Below, in pieces: positions 1-8,697 of a stretch of DNA of 64,000 bases; position 1 is the stretch's first letter; each line of letters opens with the position of its first letter. Location of the stretch: contig NZ_PEOG01000009.1 of the NCBI RefSeq assembly GCF_002761755.1, forward strand, positions 62,001 to 126,000. The letters run 5' to 3'. The notes beneath the pieces are model-generated. The model made no database searches, was not told the DNA's origin, and saw nothing but the letters and a program-made list of their open reading frames with translations. The stretch comes from Roseateles chitinivorans (lineage in GTDB: Bacteria > Pseudomonadota > Gammaproteobacteria > Burkholderiales > Burkholderiaceae_C). Made by a program: the position numbers and the translations under genes.

Positions 1-202
1 TCTCGCCTGACTGGGCCAGCACCTGCGTCAGATGCTCGCGGAACAGCGCGCAGGCGTTCGCGGAAGCCTCGGCCAGCTCCCGCAGCTCGGCCTCGGTCGG
101 GGTGTGGCCCGCGCGCACCCTGCCGTAGAGATGACGCGCCAAGGCACGGCACCGCGTCTCGGCGGCTGTCCATCGAAGGTAGAGAGATTCCTCGTGCCGC
201 AT
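1..202 (-). CDS. Partial hypothetical protein (N-terminal 67 residues)
   Basis: An open frame runs on the minus strand from an ATG at 200-202 to the window edge, so only the N-terminus is visible. A Shine-Dalgarno-like GGGAGG lies about 5 bases before the ATG. The peptide starts MRHEESLYLRW and is rich in Ala, Arg and Glu, with the look of a helical bundle (for example ELRELAEASANA). No family was recognised. The plus-strand frame over the same bases lacks a ribosome binding site and is judged a shadow. The 213 bases between this start and the methyltransferase stop show nothing else. Confidence 0.5.
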   Translation of the reverse strand, partial: MRHEESLYLRWTAAETRCRALARHLYGRVRAGHTPTEAELRELAEASANACALFREHLTQVLAQSGE

Positions 203-415
203 GCGACCTCCCGGTGGAACGGTGCACATGCGGGCTGCTGAAGCGAGGGCTTCGTCGCCCAGGGCACAAGGAGGGCGGCACAGAAGAATCCCGATGGTGA
301 ACTGTTTTCCCTGTTCGTTGGGCGCTTGACCACTTTGCGAACATTTCAAGGGAAATCGCGGATGGCGGTGCGGTGGACGGGGTGAACCGCGGGAGAGGTG
401 GGCGGTAGCGAGCGG

Positions 416-1123
416 TCAGCGCCGAGGTTTCGCAGCAAACCACCGACGCGCGTCGTCGAGGGCCACCGGCTCGTCGAAGCCGTGATGGCGAAGCAGCGCC
501 GCGATCGCCGACTCGTCGAGCGGCACCAATGCGAACGAATGCGTCCAGGCGTCATCACCCATGAGGTAGCGCAGGGTCATGCGGACCTGCTCGACGCCAT
601 CGACGGTGGCGCGATCCAAGGCGGCCACTTCGATGGCCAGTTCGCTTGATCGACTCAGCGGTCCGAGGACGGCAGTGCGTAGCCAGTGGGCGTTCTGGCA
701 TTGAAGGATCAATTGGCCATGCGGCGCGACATGCCGGCTGGCAGCGGCGATGAAGGCGTGACGGATTGACGCCTCCGCGTGATTGATGAGGCCACTGGGC
801 AGGAGCACGACATCGAAACGCTCGGGGAGCTCGAGTCGCTCGATGTCTGCGTGGACGCGGCGGACGCGGTCGGAGACGTGGGCGAGCATCTCGGCGGAGT
901 TGTCGACGCCCGTGACGGTGCAACCGAAGTCCAGCAGGCGATGGGCGAGAAGGCCCGTGCCGCAGCCGAGGTCGAGGACCGAGGTTCCAGGGAGGAAGTG
1001 CCCGCGCAGGTGCTCGATCTCGCCGGCGTACCGGGCACGGCGGTAGAGCTCGACGGAGCATCCGTCGTGGGTTTGGCTGCCGGGGCCGGTGCCGGCGAAG
1101 AGGGGTTGGGGGTCGGCTTTCAT
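416..1123 (-). CDS. Class I SAM-dependent methyltransferase
   Basis: A 235-residue Rossmann-fold methyltransferase. Motif I, VLDLGCGTG, is at residues 49-57. It is followed by the acidic loop GVDNSAEML at the end of strand beta-2 and a motif IV-like stretch FDVVLLPSGLINH. The fold and size match small-molecule methyltransferases of the Methyltransf_11/25 type. The substrate cannot be told from sequence. The gene is divergent from the alpha/beta hydrolase starting at 1198, with about 74 bases between the two starts, so they may share a control region. No partner gene points to a pathway. The family call is firm, the function open. Confidence 0.85.
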   Translation of the reverse strand: MKADPQPLFAGTGPGSQTHDGCSVELYRRARYAGEIEHLRGHFLPGTSVLDLGCGTGLLAHRLLDFGCTVTGVDNSAEMLAHVSDRVRRVHADIERLELPERFDVVLLPSGLINHAEASIRHAFIAAASRHVAPHGQLILQCQNAHWLRTAVLGPLSRSSELAIEVAALDRATVDGVEQVRMTLRYLMGDDAWTHSFALVPLDESAIAALLRHHGFDEPVALDDARRWFAAKPRR

Positions 1124-1197
1124 TCGTACTCCGCCAGTGGCCGCGAGCGTACTGGAAAGCGTGCAGCACGCAGGCCCCCGGGTTGCCCGTGAGCCGC

Positions 1198-2097
1198 ATG
1201 TGCTTCGACCGCTTCACCCTTGCTCACGCCACCTTGTCGCAGGCGACTCTGCGCTATCGGCGGGGCGGGTCGGGGGATCTCGCCGTGCTGCTGCTTCACG
1301 GCCACCCCCGCACGCATGCCACCTGGCACCGGGTCGCGCCGATCCTTGCGGACCATCATTCGGTGGTGTGCCCGGACCTTCGGGGTTATGGGGAGTCGAG
1401 CAAGCCGACCAGCGATGCGCAGCATGCCCCTTACAGCAAGCGGTCGATGGCGTCGGACCTGGTCGAGCTGATGACCCAGCTGGGTCACCGTCGTTTCGTC
1501 GTCGTCGGCCACGACCGCGGCGCGTATGTGGCGCTGCGTCTGGCGCTGGACCATCCCGAGCTGGTCCGCGGGTTGGTCATTCTTGAAACGGTGCCGATCT
1601 CCGAGGCCCTGCGACGCTGCGGCGCCGAGTTCGCTCAAGCCTGGTGGCACTGGTTCTTCTTCGCCCAGCCGGACAAGCCCGAAGCCGCCATTAATAGCGA
1701 CCCCAATCGCTGGTATGGCGATCCTGAGGAGAAGCGCCGGCAGATGGGCGACCGCGCCTTCGAGGACTACCAACGGGCGATCAACAACCCGTCCACGGTC
1801 TTTGCCATGTTGGAGGACTACCGCGCGGGGTTGGGCATTGACCGCGAGCACGAGGAGGCCGACCGGGCCGCCGGCCGAAAGGTGCGGTGCCCGCTCCTGT
1901 TCGGATGGGCGTCCGGTGACGATCTCGGCAGGCTGTACGGAAGTCCCGTCGAGATCTGGCGGGAATGGTGCGACGACGTGGTGGTCGAAAGGGTGTTCGA
2001 CTGCGGGCACCACATCGCGGAGGAACGGCCGGAGCAACTCGCCGAGGCCATCCTGAGGTTTGCGGCTGGGCTGGCGGGCGCGGCGTCGGGGGACTGA
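1198..2097 (+). CDS. Alpha/beta hydrolase of the haloacetate dehalogenase-like group
   Basis: The protein has 299 residues from the ATG at 1198; a TTG at 1183 in the same frame is possible but less likely. Visible elements are the oxyanion motif HGHPRT (34-39), DLRGYGES, the nucleophile elbow GHDRGAY with Asp106, and the late catalytic His in CGHH (about 271). An Asp nucleophile, plus the WHWFFFAQP segment, resembles fluoroacetate dehalogenase and epoxide hydrolase relatives. Fluoroacetate dehalogenases carry DRGxR at the elbow; here the second Arg is Tyr110. Halide or carboxylate binding may therefore differ and the substrate is uncertain. The remnant of a lysR gene follows at 2118. Confidence 0.85.
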   Translation: MCFDRFTLAHATLSQATLRYRRGGSGDLAVLLLHGHPRTHATWHRVAPILADHHSVVCPDLRGYGESSKPTSDAQHAPYSKRSMASDLVELMTQLGHRRFVVVGHDRGAYVALRLALDHPELVRGLVILETVPISEALRRCGAEFAQAWWHWFFFAQPDKPEAAINSDPNRWYGDPEEKRRQMGDRAFEDYQRAINNPSTVFAMLEDYRAGLGIDREHEEADRAAGRKVRCPLLFGWASGDDLGRLYGSPVEIWREWCDDVVVERVFDCGHHIAEERPEQLAEAILRFAAGLAGAASGD

Positions 2098-2117
2098 GCG
2101 AACGGCCGGCAGCAAGA

Positions 2118-2407
2118 ATGCGTCCGCAACAGATCGTTGTTGGGAGTTTCACCTCGACGGCGTCTGTTGACCAACTTCGTATCTTCGTTGTCGCAGCGGA
2201 GAGAGGCAGCTTTCCGGCCGCCAGCTCAGATGCGCTCAATCGGTGGTCAGCCAGACGCTAGCCAATCTGGAGAGGCAGCCTCGGGTGGCTCGGCTCAACT
2301 GCTCTACTCCCTGCCCAGCGCTCACCGAATCAGGCAAGGCATTGTTCATCGAGGCGTCCGCACTCGGGCTGGAACGGCAGCTACCCCAAAGCGGGGATGA
2401 ACGTTAA
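2118..2407 (+). pseudogene. LysR-type regulator remnant, frameshifted and truncated
   Basis: The first frame from the ATG at 2118 encodes a typical LysR N-terminus (VDQLRIFVVAAERGSFPAAS). It is interrupted near 2235-2240, where the reading continues in another frame as SVVSQTLANLERQ, then ALTESGKALFIEASALGLERQ, up to a stop at 2405-2407. Together these make up most of a LysR DNA-binding domain plus the linker helix. The whole effector-binding domain is missing. The gene is therefore decayed, with at least one frameshift and a large 3' deletion. It may once have regulated the upstream hydrolase. Confidence 0.75.
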
Positions 2408-2623
2408 GACAGCCAGCCAGCCACAATCATGAGACCCGGCTGGCATCCCCGTCGATTGCTTGTAAGCGCGTGCGCGTTCGGCCGGAAATGAAAACGCAGT
2501 CAAACAGGAAATTTCGATGACCTATCAAAAGCTTGCCGGTGGCCGATCGTGCCTGTCTACTGCGCAGTGTGCCTGCCTATGTGGCGCTGGCCGTCTCCCA
2601 GGAACGCGTTGGGCTTCGCTCGC

Positions 2624-2899
2624 ATGACCACCTTTGTCCGCAGCCTTGCTCTCGGGCTTGCCGCGCTTAACGTTGTCTCCGGCATCTTCCTGGACTCGAT
2701 GCTGGCCATGCTTGAAGTCCGTATATCGCCATCTACGGAATTGCGTTGGGTGCTCATTGTCGGAATGCCCGTTTTACTTTTGCTTTCCTACGTCAGGCAG
2801 GGACCCGCCAGGACTGCGCTTGACGCAGCCATTCAGTCAATTGGGCTTCTTGCGATCGCTTTCTCGCCAGCGTTATGGGCACTGCGGCACGCTCAGTAG
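2624..2899 (+). CDS. Small hypothetical membrane protein
   Basis: A possible 91-residue protein from the ATG at 2624. Two or three hydrophobic stretches are visible: LALGLAALNVVSGIFL near the start, WVLIVGMPVLLLLSYV in the middle, and IGLLAIAFSPALWAL at the end. No family was recognised, and no clear ribosome binding site precedes this ATG. An upstream in-frame ATG at 2549 would add a charged extension. The gene lies between a decayed lysR and the catabolic operon, so it may itself be a relic. The call rests mainly on the membrane-like composition. Confidence 0.35.
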   Translation: MTTFVRSLALGLAALNVVSGIFLDSMLAMLEVRISPSTELRWVLIVGMPVLLLLSYVRQGPARTALDAAIQSIGLLAIAFSPALWALRHAQ

Positions 2900-3017
2900 G
2901 CGAGATTGTCCGCCTGCGGGCCATGGGCCCTCGCGACGCTGTTGAGAAAGCGTCATGCCAGGGGCCCTTGCGCGCCCAGCGCCGTCCAATCAAGTCGTTA
3001 GCAGCTGCTGGACCAGC

Positions 3018-3944
3018 TCAGGCCGCCGAGCCCCGACAGAGCGGTAGGCCCGGCACGTCCAGGGTGCAGCGAAGAATGGAGCCGCTCACGGATTCCGTGC
3101 AGTACACGGCGGATCTATCCGTTGAACCATAGGCGATGTTCGTGAGCGAAGCTCCGACGGGACTGCGGAAGACCACTTTTGGTTCAGCCCGATGGTTGAG
3201 GATCCATAGGAACCCGAGCCCCGGGTTGGCTACCGCCAATCGGCCTTGGGTGTCCACCGCCAAACCGTCCGGGCCGCTGGGGCCGTAGGACGTGAAGAAC
3301 GCGCTGACCTTGGAGACGCTCCCATCCTCGAGCAAGGGCACTCTCCAGACCGCATTGCCCCGCGTGACCGCGAGGTAGAGGACGCGCTCGTCGGGAGACA
3401 GGGCCACCCCGTTGGGGCTCGGCACATTGCTCAACAGCAAGTCCAATTGCCCACTCGGGCGAAGGCGATACAGCCTGCCGCTCGGGTCATGGAGTCCGGA
3501 CTGCCCCTGATCGGTGAAGTACAGATTCCCTTGCGAATCGAAGATGAGGTCGTTGACCCCCTTGAATCGCTCCGAGTTGCGCCGGGAGAGAAAAGGCCGA
3601 ACCTCACCGCTGGTGATGTCGCAGACCATCAGGCCCTGCTTGTAGTCCGTGATCAGCAGCTCCCGCTCAGCGAGGAACTTCATGCCATTCGGTTCGCCGT
3701 CGTACTCCGCCACGAGTTCCCAATCACCGGCTGGGTCCACCTTGAAGAGGCGGCCATAGGGAATGTCGGTCACGAACAGGTTGCCCTGGTCATCGAAGAC
3801 GGGTCCTTCCAGAAAGCTGTCCGTCTCTTGACCCGCGCGATTGGCCGCGGCCCATTCCGTCTTCACACCCTTTCGGCGGAATCGATCGGGCATGCTGCTG
3901 AAGACCTCGGCTTGTCGAACTTCAGGGGGTTGGAGAAAGAACAT
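3018..3944 (-). CDS. SMP-30/gluconolactonase-family lactonase
   Basis: A 308-residue six-bladed beta-propeller hydrolase of the SMP-30/gluconolaconase/LRE family. Family metal-ligand motifs are visible: Glu46 in LEGPVF, Asn in SPNGVALSPDE, and Asp in GPDGLAVD. AAGGAG precedes the ATG at 3944 by a few bases. The start lies 9 bases after the Bug receptor stop, which makes this the last gene of the seven-gene operon read from 9660. Lactonases of this family hydrolyse sugar lactones or other lactones. Here it probably opens a lactone made within the operon's pathway. The protein has no signal peptide, so it should act in the cytoplasm. Confidence 0.88.
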   Translation of the reverse strand: MFFLQPPEVRQAEVFSSMPDRFRRKGVKTEWAAANRAGQETDSFLEGPVFDDQGNLFVTDIPYGRLFKVDPAGDWELVAEYDGEPNGMKFLAERELLITDYKQGLMVCDITSGEVRPFLSRRNSERFKGVNDLIFDSQGNLYFTDQGQSGLHDPSGRLYRLRPSGQLDLLLSNVPSPNGVALSPDERVLYLAVTRGNAVWRVPLLEDGSVSKVSAFFTSYGPSGPDGLAVDTQGRLAVANPGLGFLWILNHRAEPKVVFRSPVGASLTNIAYGSTDRSAVYCTESVSGSILRCTLDVPGLPLCRGSAA

Positions 3945-3952
3945 GGTGCTCC

Positions 3953-4915
3953 TTACTGCCGCTCGAAAGCGGTGTTCGCGGCCACCTTCCCCCAGAACGC
4001 ATTGCGCTCGGTCAGGTTCTGCGCGAAGGTCGCGGCATCCCACGATGCTGCCTCTGCCCCGATGCTCTCGGCATACGCCTTGACGTCCGGACTGGCCATC
4101 GCCGTCGCCACTTCCTTTTGCAGCCGTGCCGCGACCTCGGCCGGGGTGCCGCGCTTGACCCACAGGCCAGTGAAGTTCACCACACCATAACCCTTGAGGC
4201 CGGCCTCCGCGAAGGTCGGCACATTCGGAAGCGCGGCGAGACGCTTGTCCCCGCTCACCGCAAGGAGTCGGGCCTTGCCGCCGTTGACCTGGCCGATGAC
4301 GCCGGGCGTCGATGCGAGCTGGAAGTCGATCGTGCCACCCAGCATGGCCAAGGTCGCTTCGCCCGCGCCCTTGAAAGGGATGTGCATGAAGCGCACCCCG
4401 GTGGCGATGCCCAGCGCTTCTGTCGCGAAGTGCGGCATCGTGCCCGCGCCGCCGGTGCCGTAGGTGAGCTTGTTGGGCTCTGCCTTGCCATCCCGCAGCA
4501 GTTCCGCGAGCGTCTTGTACTTCGACTCCGACCGCACCGCCATGGCAACGGGCGCGAACATGAAGCCGGTGACGGGCACCAGGTCCGAGGCGTAGTTGAA
4601 AGGCAGCTTCTTGAAGATGTGCGGCAGCAGCGCGTAGGTCGTGTCGTTCGCGACCAGCGTGTATCCATCGGCCGGTGCCTGCAGCGCCTGGTTGATGCCG
4701 ATCGTGCCCGTCGCACCGGATTTGTTCTCGATGTAGAACGTCTGGCCGGTCTGTTCCTGAAGCTTCGCGGCGACCCTGCGAGTGACGACGTCCACCGCTC
4801 CGCCCGGCGGATACGGCACGATGATGCGGACTGGCTTGGTCGGCCATGCCTGCGCATGGACGGAAAAGGCAGCAGCGAGGGCCAGCGAGAAGGCGATCAA
4901 TTGCTTTGACATCAT
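3953..4915 (-). CDS. Bug-family (TctC) tripartite tricarboxylate receptor, copy 1
   Basis: A 320-residue periplasmic solute receptor. A signal peptide (LIAFSLALAAAFSVHAQA) is followed by the family hallmark WPTKPVRIIVPYPPGG, then GATGTIGINQALQAPADGYT and a mid-domain FKGAGEA. GGAGG lies about 6 bases before the first of two consecutive ATGs. Bug proteins bind carboxylates, often dicarboxylates or aromatic acids, through two conserved water-mediated loops. No TctA or TctB membrane subunits are nearby, so it is an orphan receptor that would have to work with a distant permease or as a sensor. It sits between Bug copy 2 and the lactonase. Confidence 0.93.
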   Translation of the reverse strand: MMSKQLIAFSLALAAAFSVHAQAWPTKPVRIIVPYPPGGAVDVVTRRVAAKLQEQTGQTFYIENKSGATGTIGINQALQAPADGYTLVANDTTYALLPHIFKKLPFNYASDLVPVTGFMFAPVAMAVRSESKYKTLAELLRDGKAEPNKLTYGTGGAGTMPHFATEALGIATGVRFMHIPFKGAGEATLAMLGGTIDFQLASTPGVIGQVNGGKARLLAVSGDKRLAALPNVPTFAEAGLKGYGVVNFTGLWVKRGTPAEVAARLQKEVATAMASPDVKAYAESIGAEAASWDAATFAQNLTERNAFWGKVAANTAFERQ

Positions 4916-4928
4916 GTCGCCCCTCCCG

Positions 4929-5894
4929 TCAATCCAGCTTGATGTTGGCCGTCTTGATGACGCGCGCCCACTTCGCGGTCTCCGACTTCACGAACGCGTC
5001 CAGCTCCTTCGCACCGCCGGCCGCAGGAAGCGCACCCAGCGCGGTCATGCGCTCCCGCACCGCCGGCGCGGTGAGCACCTTCTTCATCAGGGTCTCGAGT
5101 TGAGCCGTGATTGCGTCCGGCACGCCCTTCGGCGCGAAGACCGCATTCCACTCATAAGCGTTGAAGCCGGGCAGTCCGGACTCCGCGATGGTCGGAACTT
5201 CCTGCATGCCTTCCAGGCGACGATCGAATGCCGTGGCGATCGCGCGCAGCCGCCCCGACTTGACCAGCGGACCACACGCGGTCAACGCGCTGAACATCAT
5301 GTCGACCTGCCCGCCGGACAGGTCCGTCAAGGCGGGAGCGCCGCCCTTGTAGGGAATGTGCACGACCGACACATGAAAGCCCTGTTTGAAGAGCTCCGCG
5401 CTGAGGTGCGCCGCGCTGCCGTTGCCTGCCGACGCGTAGGACATCTTGTCCGGCGCAGCCTTGGCATGCGACACCAGGTCCGCCACCGACTTCACGGGCG
5501 AGCCGGCGGGCACCACCAGCAGCGTGGGGATTCGTGCCACCAGCGCAATCGGCTTGAAGTCCTTCGTGTAGTCGAAGCGCAGCTTCGGGAACAGGCTCGG
5601 GTTGACCGCGAAAGAGGTCGCGTCATAGAGCAGCGTGTAGCCATCGCCTGGGGCCTGCGCCACCGCTTGCGCGCCGATCGTGCCACCCGCGCCGCTTCTG
5701 TTCTCGACAAGCACCTGCTGCTTGAGTTTCGTCCCCAGCTCGGAGGCGACGACCCGCGCCAGCGCGTCGGCGGCGCCGCCCGAGGGGTACGGCACCACGA
5801 GAGTGATCGGCTTGTCCGGCCAGGCGGCGTGCGCACTGAACGCCAGCGAACAAGCCGCGGTCGCCACGAGCAGCTTGAAGGTCGTTTTCGTCAT
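4929..5894 (-). CDS. Bug-family (TctC) receptor, copy 2
   Basis: A 321-residue periplasmic binding protein with signal peptide (LLVATAACSLAFSAHA) and the signature WPDKPITLVVPYPSGGAADALARVVA. GAGGTIGAQAVAQAPGDGYT forms the second ligand loop. It is clearly a paralogue of copies 1 and 3 but not a recent duplicate, since many positions differ along the whole length. The stop is 13 bases before the start of copy 1. Two receptors side by side suggest that the pathway handles more than one related acid, or that one copy is a sensor. No cognate permease is encoded in the window. Confidence 0.93.
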   Translation of the reverse strand: MTKTTFKLLVATAACSLAFSAHAAWPDKPITLVVPYPSGGAADALARVVASELGTKLKQQVLVENRSGAGGTIGAQAVAQAPGDGYTLLYDATSFAVNPSLFPKLRFDYTKDFKPIALVARIPTLLVVPAGSPVKSVADLVSHAKAAPDKMSYASAGNGSAAHLSAELFKQGFHVSVVHIPYKGGAPALTDLSGGQVDMMFSALTACGPLVKSGRLRAIATAFDRRLEGMQEVPTIAESGLPGFNAYEWNAVFAPKGVPDAITAQLETLMKKVLTAPAVRERMTALGALPAAGGAKELDAFVKSETAKWARVIKTANIKLD

Positions 5895-5938
5895 CGTTGT
5901 CTCCTATCGAATTCTTTTCCCGCCGACGGTATTCACCG

Positions 5939-7003
5939 CTAGACGGTCGCGATGGGGGTGGCGGGCGAGCCCACCGCACCCGGCAGGCGAAGTGGCGGCG
6001 CGGTCAACAGGAACCGCGAACGGCCGTTCGACCGCAGCCAGGTGGCGAGTTCGGTCAGGTACCAGAGCTCGCCCAGATGGATGCCGTTCTTGAACAGGCA
6101 GTGCTCATGGAGCGGCAGTCGGGGACGCCGCATGGGCGTCGGTGTCTGAAGCTTCGGGACGACGAGCTCCACCGCGGGGTTGTCCGCCAGCAAGCAGGCC
6201 AGGCGCGAGTCGACGATCCAGTTCAGCAGACGGCTATCCCAGCCGTCGAGTCCACTCCCGGTCTTGTGGAGAAGTTCGACGTCGGGCTGGCGGTTCATGG
6301 ACAGCAAGGTGTCGCCGAAGCCGGTATGGATGCAGACCATGTCGCCCGGCTCGATCTCGATCGCGTCCGCCTCAAGAATGCGCATCAGTTGGTCGTACCC
6401 CACTGCGTGGCGCGTTCTGCCGACGTGGTGTTCGAGGTCGATCAGGACGCCGCGTCCTTGCACGCCGTGCTCGGCAAGACGCTCAATGCCGAGCGCGTCC
6501 GCCTGAGGCCCGGGGAAACGGGCGTACTCCTGCGTCGCCAGAGCGTCCTCGCTCCCGGCCCGGATGTGCTCGGCGCCGCGAAACCCGTTGTAGAAGACCT
6601 GTTCAGGGGTGCCGTCGCCGTCCGCGTCGAACAGGCTGCCGACGTGCGCCAGGCTGTCCCACTGCGTTGAATACTGGAGGCTCATCAAGACGACATCGTC
6701 GTTGACGACGTCCGTCAGCTCCGGGTCCTCTCCCGCGTAGGACCAGCAGAAGCCCTGCTGTCCCTGGCTCTTGCCGTCGCGCACGACGGAGAAGCGCTGG
6801 GGTGCCATCCGGCGTGGATTCATGACGCGCCCACCCGGCACATCGAGGGGAAGCGAGAGACAGAAGGTCCGTCCCTCTTTCACCTCCGCGATGCCTTGCA
6901 GCACTTTCTCGGGAGTGACCAGATTCATCCGACCGCGCTGGTCATCCGGACCGAACTCCCCCCAGTTGGAGCCGGGAGGCGCTTGCTTCCATCGCTGAGC
7001 CAT
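5939..7003 (-). CDS. Cyclase-family (kynurenine formamidase-like) metal hydrolase
   Basis: A 354-residue protein of the cyclase family (PF04199 type). The metal motif reads TQWDSLAHVGS (about 113-123), where the classical family has HxGTHxDxPxH; the Gln/Trp variant is usual in the longer subgroup. A second block, HEHCLFKNGIHLGE, is near the C-terminus, with GRGVLIDLEHH and GDMVCIHTGFGD between. Members hydrolyse amides, lactones or isatin-like rings. The gene is 9 bases after the dehydrogenase stop and reads with the operon, so it probably supplies a ring-opening or hydrolysis step. The substrate is unknown. Confidence 0.85.
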   Translation of the reverse strand: MAQRWKQAPPGSNWGEFGPDDQRGRMNLVTPEKVLQGIAEVKEGRTFCLSLPLDVPGGRVMNPRRMAPQRFSVVRDGKSQGQQGFCWSYAGEDPELTDVVNDDVVLMSLQYSTQWDSLAHVGSLFDADGDGTPEQVFYNGFRGAEHIRAGSEDALATQEYARFPGPQADALGIERLAEHGVQGRGVLIDLEHHVGRTRHAVGYDQLMRILEADAIEIEPGDMVCIHTGFGDTLLSMNRQPDVELLHKTGSGLDGWDSRLLNWIVDSRLACLLADNPAVELVVPKLQTPTPMRRPRLPLHEHCLFKNGIHLGELWYLTELATWLRSNGRSRFLLTAPPLRLPGAVGSPATPIATV

Positions 7004-7012
7004 GGCGCCGTC

Positions 7013-7933
7013 TCAGCGGTTGATGACCCGCAGCGCGTTGGTCGCCGCGGCGACGCCCATCTTCACGTAGGCGTCCGCCGTGACGCCGCCAACGTGGGGG
7101 CTGAGCGTGATCCGCTCCTGGCCTTGGAACGGATGCCCGGCAGTCATCGGCTCCACAGCAAACGAATCCAGGCCAGCGCTGCCCACTTGGCCGGATCGCA
7201 CCGCCGCCAGGAGGGCGTTCTCGTCGATCAATCCACCACGCGCGGTGTTGACGATCAGCACGCCCTTCTTGCAGGCGGCCAGCGTCCGCTCGTTCAACAA
7301 GTTGGCGTTTTCCGGTGTGAGCGGGCAGTGCAACGAGATCGCATCGGCTTCCCGCCAGATCGTTTCCAGCTCGACACGCTCGACGTAGTCCGGCAGGTCC
7401 TTGGCATAGGGGTCATAGCCGACCACACGCATGCCCATCGCATGCGCGACTTTCGCAAAGCGTTGACCGATCGCGCCCAGTCCGATCACACCGACCGTCC
7501 GCCCATCGAGCTCGACGCTCTTGTGGGTCGCCTTGTCCCAGAACCCCTGGTGCATGCGCGCGTCGAGTTGAACGACGGACTTCGCGCAGGCCAGAAGCAG
7601 CGCGACGGCCTGCTCCGCCACTGCGGAGGCATTCGCGCCGACGGCCGCGACCACTTCAATGCCGCGCGCTTTGGCAGCGTCCTTGTCGATGGTGTCGGTG
7701 CCGCTTCCGTGCTTCGAGATCACGCGAAGGCTGGGCGCCGCGTCCATCGCAGCGGATCCCACCTTGCCGTAGCGAACGATGATGCCGACGGGATCGTGAC
7801 GCTTGCAGAGGGCAACGATGTCCTCTTCGGTGGGCGTCTTGCCTGCGTAGATGATCTGGAAGTCCTTCAACAGGTCGAGCGCCTGGGGCGCCAGGTCGGC
7901 CGCGGTGACCAGAATGGCGGAACGTGCGCTCAC
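7013..7933 (-). CDS. D-2-hydroxyacid dehydrogenase, NAD-dependent
   Basis: The 306-residue sequence has the full D-isomer 2-hydroxyacid dehydrogenase layout. The NAD motif GLGAIG is at 151-156, with Asp174 in GYDP at the end of the next strand (NAD preference). Catalytic residues are Arg232 in NTARGG, Glu261 and His280 in SPHVGG. It oxidises a D-2-hydroxy acid to a 2-oxo acid or the reverse; 3-phosphoglycerate dehydrogenase-like enzymes are the closest type. Its ATG overlaps the stop of the rraA-like gene by 4 bases. This fits a step in which the 2-oxo acid is exchanged with the aldolase. Confidence 0.92.
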   Translation of the reverse strand: MSARSAILVTAADLAPQALDLLKDFQIIYAGKTPTEEDIVALCKRHDPVGIIVRYGKVGSAAMDAAPSLRVISKHGSGTDTIDKDAAKARGIEVVAAVGANASAVAEQAVALLLACAKSVVQLDARMHQGFWDKATHKSVELDGRTVGVIGLGAIGQRFAKVAHAMGMRVVGYDPYAKDLPDYVERVELETIWREADAISLHCPLTPENANLLNERTLAACKKGVLIVNTARGGLIDENALLAAVRSGQVGSAGLDSFAVEPMTAGHPFQGQERITLSPHVGGVTADAYVKMGVAAATNALRVINR

Positions 7934-8628
7934 AGCGTTTCCCCTTCCTGGATGACGCCTGCAGCGCGGAGTGCACCGTTCAGCCAGGCCGGTGCGAGCG
8001 CCTCGCGGCTCTTGATCTGGGCGATGCGCTTGGTCTCGGCCGCGACCTTCGCCTCCGCCAGCGGCAACATCGCCGCGGCCTTCTCGCGCTCGATGACGGT
8101 CACGCCATCGGCATCCGCCACCACCAAGTCGCCAGGGCTCACGCAGACGCCGCCGATGGAGATGGGGTGGTTCAAGCGGCCCGGAACGAACTTGGTCGGT
8201 CCGTTGGGGTTCAGGCCTGCAGCAAACATGGGGAAGCCAAGCTCCCGGATCGCCTCGCTATCCCGCACGGCGCCGTCGATCACCACGCCGACGATGCCCA
8301 GGGCGACGCATTGGTGGGACATGATCTCCCCCATCAGGGCGCTGGAGAGGTCGCCCTTTCCGTCGACGACGATCACGTCGCCAGGCTTGGCCACCGCCAT
8401 CGCGGCATGGATCATGAGGTTGTCGCCAGGGCGGACCTCCACCGTGATCGCAGGTCCCGCAATGCGCATCGAGGGCGCCAGCGGTGCGATGCGGCCGCTC
8501 AGCGCGCCACGCCTTCCGGCCACGTCAGCCAGGATCGACGACGGGTATTTGGCAGCTTCCGCGACGACGTCAGGGGCGACGCGCTCGATCTTGCGAATGA
8601 CGTCCGGCAATGCGGCGGCTTGACTCAT
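7930..8628 (-). CDS. RraA-family aldolase/decarboxylase
   Basis: A 232-residue RraA-like protein. The active-site block GVVIDGAVRDSEAI contains the Arg122-Asp123 pair typical of metal-dependent HMG/CHA aldolases, and GEIMSHQCVALG includes the metal-site Gly-Glu. RraA regulators of RNase E proper are shorter (about 160 residues), and the catabolic context favours an enzyme. Relatives cleave 4-hydroxy-4-methyl-2-oxoglutarate or 4-carboxy-4-hydroxy-2-oxoadipate to pyruvate or oxaloacetate. The gene follows Bug copy 3 by 69 bases and overlaps the dehydrogenase by 4. The exact substrate cannot be assigned. Confidence 0.88.
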   Translation of the reverse strand: MSQAAALPDVIRKIERVAPDVVAEAAKYPSSILADVAGRRGALSGRIAPLAPSMRIAGPAITVEVRPGDNLMIHAAMAVAKPGDVIVVDGKGDLSSALMGEIMSHQCVALGIVGVVIDGAVRDSEAIRELGFPMFAAGLNPNGPTKFVPGRLNHPISIGGVCVSPGDLVVADADGVTVIEREKAAAMLPLAEAKVAAETKRIAQIKSREALAPAWLNGALRAAGVIQEGETL

Positions 8629-8697
8629 GAACTTCTCCTGGGGGCGGCGCGATGGCGCCGATGAAATGAGGGGCGAGGTGGGGCGCCTTCGTGCCCG

